A stretch of DNA of 7,561 bases from Verrucomicrobiales bacterium (lineage in GTDB: Bacteria > Verrucomicrobiota > Verrucomicrobiia > Limisphaerales > UBA1096). The translations under genes and the position numbers were made by a program. The DNA lies in NCBI GenBank assembly GCA_028817635.1, contig JAPPPH010000299.1:1-7561 (forward strand), given 5' to 3'. The first letter of the stretch is position 1. Every line of letters begins with the position of its first letter. Of this stretch, positions 1 to 6,134 are shown one piece after another. Below the pieces are notes generated by a model. That model was given only the letters and a program-made list of their open reading frames with translations, was not told where the DNA came from and ran no database searches.

Positions 1-792
1 TTGCGCATCCGACCATTTCCCCCAGTGCAACCCGTCACAAAACGGGACAAGGTTCATTTGCAATATGGCAACCCTGACCAATTGCGAAATGAGCATCGGC
101 TCATCGGCAAACAGTTCGCTCGTGCGAATGCCAAGTAGCACATCTGCCATCGCCCCATCGGTATCGCCCTTGGCCAGGCGCGCCGAAGCCCGAAGTGAAT
201 AGAGTTGGCTGGCATTCCTGAGTACGGCCAGATGTGGAAGCAACGCCATGAACACGTCCTCATAACGAATGTCAAAACGGCAGCCCGGTTTGGTCATCAC
301 CTTGGCCAACTCATTCAGATCGGCCTCGAACGGTTGGAGTGCATTCAGGATGGTATCCGCCGGTGTCTCTCCTTTCTTTGGCGGATTATCGGCAGCGAGG
401 ATTGCCTCCTCCCAACCGGCCAAGTCTCTCCGTTCGCCCAACCGCCAATTCGCGGGGTACGGTTTCTTTTTTGTATCCAACCTAAACCGATTGACCGATT
501 TTTTTGCCGCTTCCGACTTATGATCAGGGTCCGAAAACAGTGGCTCAAACAAGGCGGACTTGGCGGCGTTTTGCTCATCCGGGATTGCCTCCGGAATGAT
601 GCTTTCTGGATTAAACGACTCGCCCTTCGCCTCCCACTCCGCCTTCCACGCCAGCCAGCGTTTGTGACCACTAACATCGAACGCATTCCACATCACAGCA
701 ACCACAACCACGAACGAAAGCACGCCGCCCCCGATACGAATCAGGATGCGAGCCGAGAACAGCCAGCGAAAGAATCTTTCGAAAGTCGGCAT
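1..792 (-). CDS. Membrane-anchored hypothetical protein, 3' part outside window
   Basis: An open frame of 264 codons reads from ATG at 792 to the left window edge without a stop, so the C-terminus is missing. I do not recognise a named family. The N-terminus has a basic and aromatic stretch (FERFFRW) followed by one hydrophobic segment at about residues 17-37 (IGGGVLSFVVVVAVMW), which looks like a signal anchor with the rest exported. The next part is polar, with KRWLAWKAEWEAKGESF at about 45-60 and a PDEQNAA motif at 71-77. From memory, similar W..K.E.EAKGE...PDEQN proteins are common hypotheticals in Verrucomicrobia and Planctomycetes, but no function is known to me. The C-terminal half is alpha-helical with many Leu and Ala. 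The start is the first ATG after an in-frame TGA at 802-804. That TGA ends the extended frame of the upstream ankyrin gene, leaving 9 nt, so co-transcription is likely. No clear Shine-Dalgarno sequence is visible. Confidence 0.82.
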   Translation of the reverse strand, partial: MPTFERFFRWLFSARILIRIGGGVLSFVVVVAVMWNAFDVSGHKRWLAWKAEWEAKGESFNPESIIPEAIPDEQNAAKSALFEPLFSDPDHKSEAAKKSVNRFRLDTKKKPYPANWRLGERRDLAGWEEAILAADNPPKKGETPADTILNALQPFEADLNELAKVMTKPGCRFDIRYEDVFMALLPHLAVLRNASQLYSLRASARLAKGDTDGAMADVLLGIRTSELFADEPMLISQLVRVAILQMNLVPFCDGLHWGKWSDAQ

Positions 793-801
793 GGAACCAG
801 A

Positions 802-891
802 TCAATCCAACATCAGGACGCGATAAAACTGACTGGCCACCTCTTCACGGGGATCAATCCAATTCACGCTGCCCGACTCGTTATCGACTTA
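802..891 (-). pseudogene. In-frame C-terminal continuation of the ankyrin protein beyond TAA
   Basis: Reading on from the TAA at 889-891 in the same frame gives 28 sense codons and then TGA at 802-804. The peptide includes SGSVNWIDP and ends SQFYRVLMLD. Together with the YLIQSSSDLVNWIGVE in front of the stop, this completes the usual verrucomicrobial C-terminal beta domain pattern of S-S-D-L-x-x-W followed by a D-P turn and a terminal F-Y-R. The TGA lies 9 nt before the next gene's ATG, a normal operon spacing, whereas the TAA leaves an odd 96-nt gap. I infer that the ancestral protein had about 849 residues and that the TAA is a nonsense change, a sequence error or, less likely, a readthrough site. 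Confidence 0.72.
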
Positions 892-3354
892 CTCCACTCC
901 GATCCAGTTGACGAGGTCGCTGGAGGACTGGATGAGGTAACGTTCACCCGGCCAACCGTCGATGACGAGGCCCGGCCCGGCTTGGCCAAGCGTCAGCGTC
1001 AACGTCACCTCCTCACCGGTGAGTTGCCCCAGTTCGTCGTCGATCATCAATGGCTGTGGATCCGCCTTGTCGCCGTCGCCTTCTTCCGGCTTTAACTCGC
1101 TCGCCCGCTTGCCGCCGCTCTCGCGCAGCAACGTAGCCATCTCGCTACGTCGATAATGCTCGGCGATGTCCACCGGCGTTCTGCCGCTGCGGTCCAGCGC
1201 GTTGACGTTCGCCCCGTTTTCCAGCAGCAGCGTGGCAATCTCCTTGCGCCCGTGCCGGGCCGCATAATGTAGCCCGCTTTTCTTGTACTTGTTGGCGGCG
1301 GCATTGACCTCGACCTTGTTGGCCACCAGCACGCGAACGACCTCGACGTACCCGCTGTTCGCCGCAAAGTGCAGGGCACTGTAGCCTCTGCGGTTGGTCT
1401 TGTTCACGTCGCCGCCATTCTCAATGTAGCGCACGATCGCGTCCGCGTAGCCGTTGGCCGCCGCATAAAGAATATCCTGCTCGGCGCGCAGCTCCAGTCG
1501 CGTCAGGCCACCCTTCGCCCGGAGCAACGCCGCGATGTCCTCGTTTTTGCCGGCGAAATCCAGCGGAGTCCTTCCCCGACGCTGCGCGTTCACGTTGGCG
1601 CTCTTTTCCAGCAGCAAGGCCACGGCGCCCTTTTGTCCCTTGCGCACCGCGAGGTGCAGTGCGGTGTATCCGCTTTTGTTGGTGGCATTCACGTCCGCGC
1701 CTTCTGCGGCAAGCAACTTGGCCAACGCCTCAAGGTCACCCACCTCTGCGGCGGCAAAAATACTCCCGGCGGCGTTCAACTCCTTCGTCGTCTGGGCGCC
1801 GTTGCTCCGCAGCAGCTCAGCCAGCTCTGTCCGCTTGCGCGACAATGCATAATTCAACGGGGTCTTTTTGCTGCCGTCCCTGACGTTGATCGGCGCCTTG
1901 GCTGCGATCAGGCGCTTGGCCAAGTCGAGGTTACCGTTGTAATCCGCCACGTAGTGCAGCGCTGTCTTGCCGCTCCGGCTGGCCAAGGCCACATCCGCCT
2001 TGGCCTCGAGCAGCACCGCCGCCACCGCATCGTGGCCGCGCTTGGCCGCGAGATGCAGCGCGGTGTAGCCGCTTTTGTTTTTGGCGTTTACGTCCGCGCC
2101 GGCGGCGAGATGTTTTTTGACCGCATCCACCAATCCGTTGGACGCCGCAGTGAAAATCGAGCCGGCGGCGTTGATATCCTTCGCCGTCAACCCGCCCTTG
2201 TCGCGGAGTAGCTTGGCCAAGGCCTCATTTTTCCCGGCAAAATCCAGTGCGGTTTTGCCCCGGCGCTCGGCGTTCACCTTTGCTCCTTTTTCAAGCAACA
2301 ACGCAACCGCCTCCGCTTGGCTATTGCGCACCGCCAAGTGCAATGGCGTGTAGCCGTTTTTGTTCGGCGCATTCACATCCGTGCCGGCCTCAAGCAATTT
2401 TTTGATCGCCTCCACGTCGCCCACCTCGGCCGCAGCAAAAATATTGTCGGCTGCAGCCAGTTCCCGCTTCGTCTTGCCGCCCTTGCTTCGGAGCAATTCA
2501 GCGATGGCGGCACGGCTTTTCCCGGTGGCATAATCCAGTGGGGTTTTGCCGTTCTTATCCGTGGCGTTGACCGGCGCACCCTTCTCGAGGAGCAACGTCG
2601 CCGTGGCCTGTCGCTTGTTGCTCACGGCATAGTGCAGCGCCGTGCGCTTGGCCTTGTCGGGCAATGCGGGATCGGCCTTGGCCTCAATCAGTGCTGCGAC
2701 CGCATCGACCTGCCCGGCGCTCGCCGCAAAGTGTAGTGCCGTGTGGCCGTTTTTGTTTTTGCCGTTCACATCGACGCCCGCCTTGAGGTGTTTTTTAATT
2801 GCCGCAACGGAGCCGTACTTGGCCGCGACAAAGATGGACTTGGCCGCCGCTTCATCGTTACGGCTCGGCACCCCGGCCTCGCGCAGAAAGTTCGCCAACT
2901 CCCGCTTGGCTTCCCCGCCGGCAAAGTCGAGCGCAGTGCGCCCTCTCTTGTCCTTCGCCGTGAGGTCGGCCTTGGCCTCCACCAACTGCTTGGCGGCCTC
3001 GAGTTGATTGTACTGGGCCGCGTAGTGCAGCGGGGCCTTTTTGCTTTTGCTCCGGAGATTGATGTCCGCACCGTTGGCCAGCGCGAAGGTCACCACCGCA
3101 GTCTGCCCCTTCCGGATCGCGGCGTGCAGGATCGAGTAACCGTCCTTGTTTTGATCGTTGATCTTGTTTTCCTTAGCGAGGAATCCCTTGATCGCATCGA
3201 TGTCCCCGGCAACGGCGGCTGCCCAGATGGTTTTCGGCACCGGCTTTTCCTCCGGCTTGGGATCGGCCGGTTTTTCCTGCGCCAAAATCGTTGTCGCGCC
3301 GCCGGCCAAGGCCAGCGCCAATACGGCTGTGATTCTGCAAAATGTCGTCATCAT
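889..3354 (-). CDS. Secreted ankyrin-repeat protein (821 aa as read)
   Basis: The protein starts MMTTFCRITAVLALALAGG with a likely cleavage after ILA at about residue 25, so it is probably exported. A Pro/Lys/Glu-rich linker follows (about 26-42). Residues 43-755 are a near-continuous array of about twenty ankyrin repeats, seen in recurring cores such as GYTALHLAA, LLLEKGAKVNA, KTALDFAG and LLRDKGG. Ankyrin arrays bind proteins and have no catalytic role; the partner here is unknown. After an acidic linker (EEGDGD) comes a beta-type C-terminal domain with ERYLIQSSSDLVNW at about 804-817, a pattern common at the ends of verrucomicrobial exported proteins. That domain is cut by TAA at 889-891, and the same frame continues for 28 further codons (see separate entry). 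ATG at 3354 is chosen because it gives a complete signal peptide; a second ATG follows directly. The neighbouring membrane-protein gene lies downstream on the same strand. Ankyrin identity is certain; biological role is not. Confidence 0.93.
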   Translation of the reverse strand: MMTTFCRITAVLALALAGGATTILAQEKPADPKPEEKPVPKTIWAAAVAGDIDAIKGFLAKENKINDQNKDGYSILHAAIRKGQTAVVTFALANGADINLRSKSKKAPLHYAAQYNQLEAAKQLVEAKADLTAKDKRGRTALDFAGGEAKRELANFLREAGVPSRNDEAAAKSIFVAAKYGSVAAIKKHLKAGVDVNGKNKNGHTALHFAASAGQVDAVAALIEAKADPALPDKAKRTALHYAVSNKRQATATLLLEKGAPVNATDKNGKTPLDYATGKSRAAIAELLRSKGGKTKRELAAADNIFAAAEVGDVEAIKKLLEAGTDVNAPNKNGYTPLHLAVRNSQAEAVALLLEKGAKVNAERRGKTALDFAGKNEALAKLLRDKGGLTAKDINAAGSIFTAASNGLVDAVKKHLAAGADVNAKNKSGYTALHLAAKRGHDAVAAVLLEAKADVALASRSGKTALHYVADYNGNLDLAKRLIAAKAPINVRDGSKKTPLNYALSRKRTELAELLRSNGAQTTKELNAAGSIFAAAEVGDLEALAKLLAAEGADVNATNKSGYTALHLAVRKGQKGAVALLLEKSANVNAQRRGRTPLDFAGKNEDIAALLRAKGGLTRLELRAEQDILYAAANGYADAIVRYIENGGDVNKTNRRGYSALHFAANSGYVEVVRVLVANKVEVNAAANKYKKSGLHYAARHGRKEIATLLLENGANVNALDRSGRTPVDIAEHYRRSEMATLLRESGGKRASELKPEEGDGDKADPQPLMIDDELGQLTGEEVTLTLTLGQAGPGLVIDGWPGERYLIQSSSDLVNWIGVE
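1090..3228 (-). repeat. Six ankyrin super-modules, alternating long and short
   Basis: The ankyrin array falls into six higher-order modules, each opening with an [S/N/D]I[F/L].AA..G..[A/D]A motif. The approximate residue limits are 43-172, 173-303, 304-398, 399-530, 531-626 and 627-755. Modules 1, 2, 4 and 6 are long (about 129-132 residues); modules 3 and 5 are short (95-96) and lack one ankyrin unit. Modules 3 and 5 are also the most similar to each other (SIFAAAEVGD/NIFAAAEVGD, then RRGKTALDFAGKNE/RRGRTPLDFAGKNE). The order L-L-S-L-S-L suggests duplication of a long+short pair. The corresponding DNA runs 3228-2839, 2838-2446, 2445-2161, 2160-1765, 1764-1477 and 1476-1090. Confidence 0.8.
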
Positions 3355-3420
3355 TGTGCAAACCTAGGCAGATGCCCCCGCAAATCACAGCGAAAAAATC
3401 GACTGTTTACTTTTGCAGAA
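3333..3420. repeat. 10-bp inverted repeat around the divergent intergenic region
   Basis: TTCTGCAAAA at 3333-3342 is the exact reverse complement of TTTTGCAGAA at 3411-3420. The arms enclose the 87-nt gap between the divergent ankyrin gene and the GH16 gene. One arm lies within ankyrin codons 5-8, the other 22-31 nt upstream of the GH16 ATG. It could be a paired regulator site for both promoters, or chance. I found no convincing -35/-10 pair in the gap. Confidence 0.3.
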
Positions 3421-3441
3421 CAGGCCGCTACTCCCCTGCCG

Positions 3442-4230
3442 ATGCGTTTTTGGTTCTTCCCACTTTTATTGCTGGCTGCACAGCCAAAGGCAGCAGATTG
3501 GCAACTCGTCTGGTCGGACGAATTCAACGGCCCCAAGCTGGACTACAGCAAGTGGGGCATCTAGGTGGATGTCTTCGGTGGCGGCATTCAGGAGATGCAG
3601 CTTTACACAGATCGCGCCAAAAATGTGCGAGTCAAAAATGGCAAACTCATCCTCGAAGCACATCGAGACAACCCGAACATACAGGGCACACAACGCCCCT
3701 TCAGCTCCGGCCGGATTCACACCAAGCACCGCGGCGACTGGCGCTACGGAAAAATCGAAATCCGTGCCAAGCTGCCCACCGGAAAAGGCATCTGGCCCGC
3801 CATCTGGATGCTGCCCACCGACGAAAAATACGGCTCATGGGCGGCCAGCGGCGAGATCGACATCGTCGAGTTGGACGGTGCCAAGCCGGCCGAGTTGCTC
3901 GGCACGCTGCACTACGGCGGCAAGTGGCCGCACAACCGTTCCTCCAGTGACAAAACCAAGCTCACCAGCGGCACATTCGCCGACCGGTTCCACACTTTTG
4001 GCATCGAGTGGCGCGAGGGCGAAATCCGCTGGACGCTCGACGGCAAACTCTGGCAGACGCAGAAAAAATGGAGCACCCGCAGCGCAGCGTTCCCCGCACC
4101 GTTCGACCAACGATTTCACCTACTGCTCAACATCGCCGTGGGCGGCCGGCTCGTCGGCGCGCCCTCGAGCATCACGCCGTTCCCCGCGCGGATGGAGGTC
4201 GACTGGATACGAGTGTACCAACGCAAGTAA
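3442..4230 (+). pseudogene. GH16 laminarinase-like glycoside hydrolase, interrupted by in-frame TAG
   Basis: The frame from ATG 3442 to TAA 4228-4230 encodes a complete GH16-type protein of 262 codons with one internal TAG at 3562-3564 (codon 41). Residues 1-18 (MRFWFFPLLLLAAQPKAA) are a signal peptide. The mature N-terminus WQLVWSDEFNG is the classic GH16 opening. After the TAG come GGGIQEMQLYTD, then GKGIWPAIWMLP (W118, W122), then the catalytic motif GEIDIVE with nucleophile E138, D140 and acid/base E143, then LGTLHYGGKWPHN. The C-terminus is MEVDWIRVYQ. The EIDxxE spacing with a beta-bulge is that of the laminarinase-like branch, so beta-1,3-glucan cleavage is the best guess, but GH16 also includes agarases and carrageenases. 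A product starting at GTG 3565 would lack the signal peptide and first strand. The catalytic residues are intact. The sulfatase follows 62 nt later. Confidence 0.85.
3562..3564 (+). other. In-frame amber codon inside the GH16 gene
   Basis: TAG falls between SKWGI and VDVFGGG. In GH16 proteins this spot usually reads W-x-Y/x-E-V, so one base change (GAG, Glu, to TAG) would explain it. Homologous sequence continues in the same frame on both sides, so there is no insertion or deletion. Confidence 0.85.
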
Positions 4231-4237
4231 CCAGGCG

Positions 4238-4292
4238 CTTGGCCAAGTTTGGCCTTCAATCCACCGCAGCCAAATGGTAGTTGCCGTTTGGC
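4238..4292 (+). promoter_or_regulatory. Leader with competing hairpins ending at the sulfatase start codon
   Basis: The 62-nt gap between GH16 and the sulfatase holds four complementary segments: A, GGCCAA (4241-4246); B, TTTGGCC (4248-4254); C, GCCAAATGG (4269-4277); D, CCGTTTGGC (4284-4292). C and D pair over nine positions (one U-G) around a 6-nt loop, and the stem ends on the base just before the AUG at 4293. B can instead pair with C (TTTGGC with GCCAAA) or with A. The pairings exclude each other, as in attenuators. There is no U-tract after any stem, so control would act on translation or RNA stability rather than as a classical terminator. The pairing is read directly from sequence; a regulatory role is inferred. 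Segment A is part of the iterated palindrome, which may explain some of the complementarity. Confidence 0.4.
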
Positions 4293-5780
4293 ATGAAACG
4301 TCTCCAATCGATCCCCCTCTGTCTCGTCGCCCTGCTCGCGCTTGGCCAAGCGCAGGCAGCCGAGCGGCCGAACATCCTGTTCATGATGTCCGACGACCAC
4401 GCGTCCGAGGGCATCGGCGCGTACGGCTCATGGCTGAAGGATTACGTGCACACACCGGCAATCGATCGGTTGGCCGCCGAGGGCATGCGTTTCACCAACG
4501 TCTGCTGCAACAACTCCATCTGCTCGCCAAGTCGCGCCAGCATCATCAGCGGCCAATACTCCCACGTCACCGGCGCGCTCAATCTCGGTTGCGAACTCAA
4601 GCCCAACGCCCCGAGCTACATTCGTGAATTGACGAACAGCGGCTACGAAACTTGCGTCGTCGGCAAGTGGCACATGAAACAGTTCCCGCGAGGCACGAGC
4701 GACTACGCCGTGACCGTCGGCCAGGGCAGTTACTTTAACCCCACCCTTCATCGGCCCGACGGCAAGCGCGAAAAATATCAGGGCTACTACGCCGACCGCT
4801 ACACCGACTGGGCGCTCAAGTGGCTCAAGCAGCGCGACAAAACCAAGCCGTTTTACCTGAGCCTGCACTTCAAGGGGCCGCACGAATATTTTGATTATCC
4901 CGAGCGCTGGGCCAAGCTGCACGAGGGCGTCAAGATTCCCGAGCCACCCAGTCTGCACGAGGACATCACCAAGACCAGCCCCCTGCTCAAGGGCAAACAT
5001 TTCTCCGTCATGTACGACAAGGAAGGGCCGAAAAGTTTTTACCTCGTATACGAAGACTTCATTGGAAAACAAACCGACGACCCGGCTGAGCGTCGTTCGC
5101 TCGCCTACCAGCATCTCATCCACAAATACATCCGCTGCGTCGCCGCCATCGACGACAACGTCAAGCGCGTGATCGACCAACTCCGCGCCGAGGGCGCTCT
5201 CGACAACACGCTCGTCATTTACACCAGCGATCAGGGCTATTGGCTCGGCCAACACAACATGCACGACAAACGCCTCATCCTCGAAGAGTCACTCAAGATG
5301 CCGCTGATCGTCCGCTACCCGAAAGAAATCAAGGCCGGCAGCGTGAACACGCGCCTGGGCATGAACATCGACTTCGGGCCGACCATGCTCGACTACGCCG
5401 GGGTCGCCATCCCAAGCGTGATGCAGGGTGGCAGCCTCCGACCCCTCCTGCAGGGCAACGCCCCCGCCGACTGGCGAACATCCATTTTTTACGCCTATTA
5501 CAATCGCTCACCAAAGCACTGGGGCATCCGCACCGACCGCTACAAATTGATCCGCTTCCCCGACACCGAGGTGGTGGAGTTTTACGATCTACAGGAAGAC
5601 CCGCAGGAGATGTATAACCGCGGCTCCGAACCCGGCTATCGCAAGCAGATCGCCTCCACCCAAAAACAGCTCAACTCCCTCATGACCGAGGTCGGCGTCA
5701 CCCGCGAATTCCTCATCAAAAAAATGGGCGACAACTCCAAGCTTCCCCCAGGCATCCACAAAAAACGGCGTAAAAAGTAG
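4293..5780 (+). CDS. Exported type I (formylglycine-dependent) sulfatase
   Basis: A 495-residue protein starting MKRLQSIPLCLVALLALGQAQA, a signal peptide with cleavage near residue 22, followed directly by the sulfatase opening RPNILFMMSDDH (metal ligands D34, D35). The signature C-S-P-S-R spans residues 77-81, with C77 the predicted formylglycine; the enzyme therefore needs a formylglycine-generating activity encoded elsewhere. Further active-site elements are GKWH (K125, H127), the late metal site YTSDQG (D313, Q314) and HDKR (K326). The C-terminal FYDLQEDPQEMYN belongs to the short sulfatase C-terminal domain, and the tail is basic (KKRRKK). Overall style resembles N-acetylglucosamine-6-sulfatase-like S1 enzymes, but the substrate cannot be fixed from sequence. 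ATG 4293 is preferred over the in-frame TTG at 4281 because it gives a clean signal peptide. There is no visible Shine-Dalgarno sequence. It probably works with the upstream GH16 enzyme on a sulfated polysaccharide. Confidence 0.95.
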   Translation: MKRLQSIPLCLVALLALGQAQAAERPNILFMMSDDHASEGIGAYGSWLKDYVHTPAIDRLAAEGMRFTNVCCNNSICSPSRASIISGQYSHVTGALNLGCELKPNAPSYIRELTNSGYETCVVGKWHMKQFPRGTSDYAVTVGQGSYFNPTLHRPDGKREKYQGYYADRYTDWALKWLKQRDKTKPFYLSLHFKGPHEYFDYPERWAKLHEGVKIPEPPSLHEDITKTSPLLKGKHFSVMYDKEGPKSFYLVYEDFIGKQTDDPAERRSLAYQHLIHKYIRCVAAIDDNVKRVIDQLRAEGALDNTLVIYTSDQGYWLGQHNMHDKRLILEESLKMPLIVRYPKEIKAGSVNTRLGMNIDFGPTMLDYAGVAIPSVMQGGSLRPLLQGNAPADWRTSIFYAYYNRSPKHWGIRTDRYKLIRFPDTEVVEFYDLQEDPQEMYNRGSEPGYRKQIASTQKQLNSLMTEVGVTREFLIKKMGDNSKLPPGIHKKRRKK

Positions 5781-5832
5781 TTTTCCATTAAAAACCGCCG
5801 AAAACCTAGAATGGAGGTCGGCGAAGTTTTTG

Positions 5833-5852
5833 ACATAATTCTGGTTTTATGT
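5833..5852. promoter_or_regulatory. Candidate autoregulatory operator of the toxin-antitoxin operon
   Basis: ACATAA (5833-5838) and TTATGT (5847-5852) are perfect inverted half-sites separated by 8 nt, ending 12 nt before the antitoxin ATG. A TTGACA hexamer at 5830-5835 overlaps the left half-site and would be a consensus -35, but no good -10 stands at 17 nt. Ribbon-helix-helix antitoxins typically bind such short paired sites and repress their own operon. The base composition here is markedly AT-rich compared with the genes on either side. Confidence 0.5.
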
Positions 5853-5864
5853 TTTTCTGCGCCA

Positions 5865-6134
5865 ATGAAAACGACGTTAGATTTGCCGGACGACTTGATG
5901 CGCGAGGTGAAGGTGTTGGCGGCTCAATCAGATCGAAAACTAAAGGATTTGCTCGCCGAACTCATCCGAAACGGCATGGTCCGGAACAAAAAAACGGCCA
6001 CCACGCCTGTTTTGAATCGAGTAAGTCTGCCTCTCGTTGATTGCGGCAAACCAGGCGAAATCGACCTGAGCCCGGAACAAATCGACCAAGTGCTGCTCAG
6101 TCAGGAAACCAATTCACAGAATGAACCTGTGTGA
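5865..6134 (+). CDS. Antitoxin, VapB-like with probable ribbon-helix-helix fold
   Basis: An 89-residue protein starting MKTTLDLPDDLMREVKVLA. A short beta strand (TTLDLP) followed by two predicted helices (DDLMREVKVLAAQ and KLKDLLAELIRNGM) is the typical ribbon-helix-helix DNA-binding layout of type II antitoxins. The C-terminal part (about 45-89), with a VSLPLVD segment and a flexible Gln/Ser-rich tail, would wrap the toxin. The start at 5865 gives the standard antitoxin N-terminus; the in-frame ATG at 5811 would add 18 unlike residues and include the operator. The stop overlaps the toxin start by 14 nt, which signals translational coupling and is common in this system. Its role is to neutralise the PIN toxin and repress the operon. 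The name VapB is by position and style only. Confidence 0.82.
   Translation: MKTTLDLPDDLMREVKVLAAQSDRKLKDLLAELIRNGMVRNKKTATTPVLNRVSLPLVDCGKPGEIDLSPEQIDQVLLSQETNSQNEPV

Noticed and set aside
205..1095. Long plus-strand open frame of 296 codons
   Set aside because: It lies antisense to the membrane protein and the ankyrin C-terminus, has an unnatural Arg/His/Leu-rich composition and resembles no family.
1090..3228. CRISPR-like or tandem DNA repeat array
   Set aside because: The periodicity is that of diverged ankyrin codons at about 33-residue spacing, not identical short repeats with unique spacers.
1369..3564. Several plus-strand open frames opposite the ankyrin gene
   Set aside because: They are antisense shadows of the ankyrin repeats; their apparent internal repetition is copied from the real gene on the minus strand.
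889..4230. Reassigned genetic code in which TAA or TAG is a sense codon
   Set aside because: The GH16 and toxin genes end at TAA and the sulfatase ends at TAG at natural family C-termini, so both codons still terminate here.
3413..4627. 404-codon plus-strand frame across GH16 and the sulfatase start
   Set aside because: It is out of frame with both real genes and rich in Arg, Ser and Pro, typical of a shifted reading of GC-rich coding DNA.
4428..5264. 278-codon minus-strand frame inside the sulfatase
   Set aside because: It is antisense to conserved sulfatase motifs and has no recognisable domain.
5767..5805. Possible terminator after the sulfatase (CGGCG and CGCCG arms)
   Set aside because: The stem is only 5 bp with a loop of nearly 30 nt and no U-tract follows, so it is not a credible intrinsic terminator.
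5811..5864. Longer antitoxin start at ATG 5811
   Set aside because: The added residues do not match antitoxin N-termini and the region holds the AT-rich inverted repeat and -35-like box expected of a promoter.
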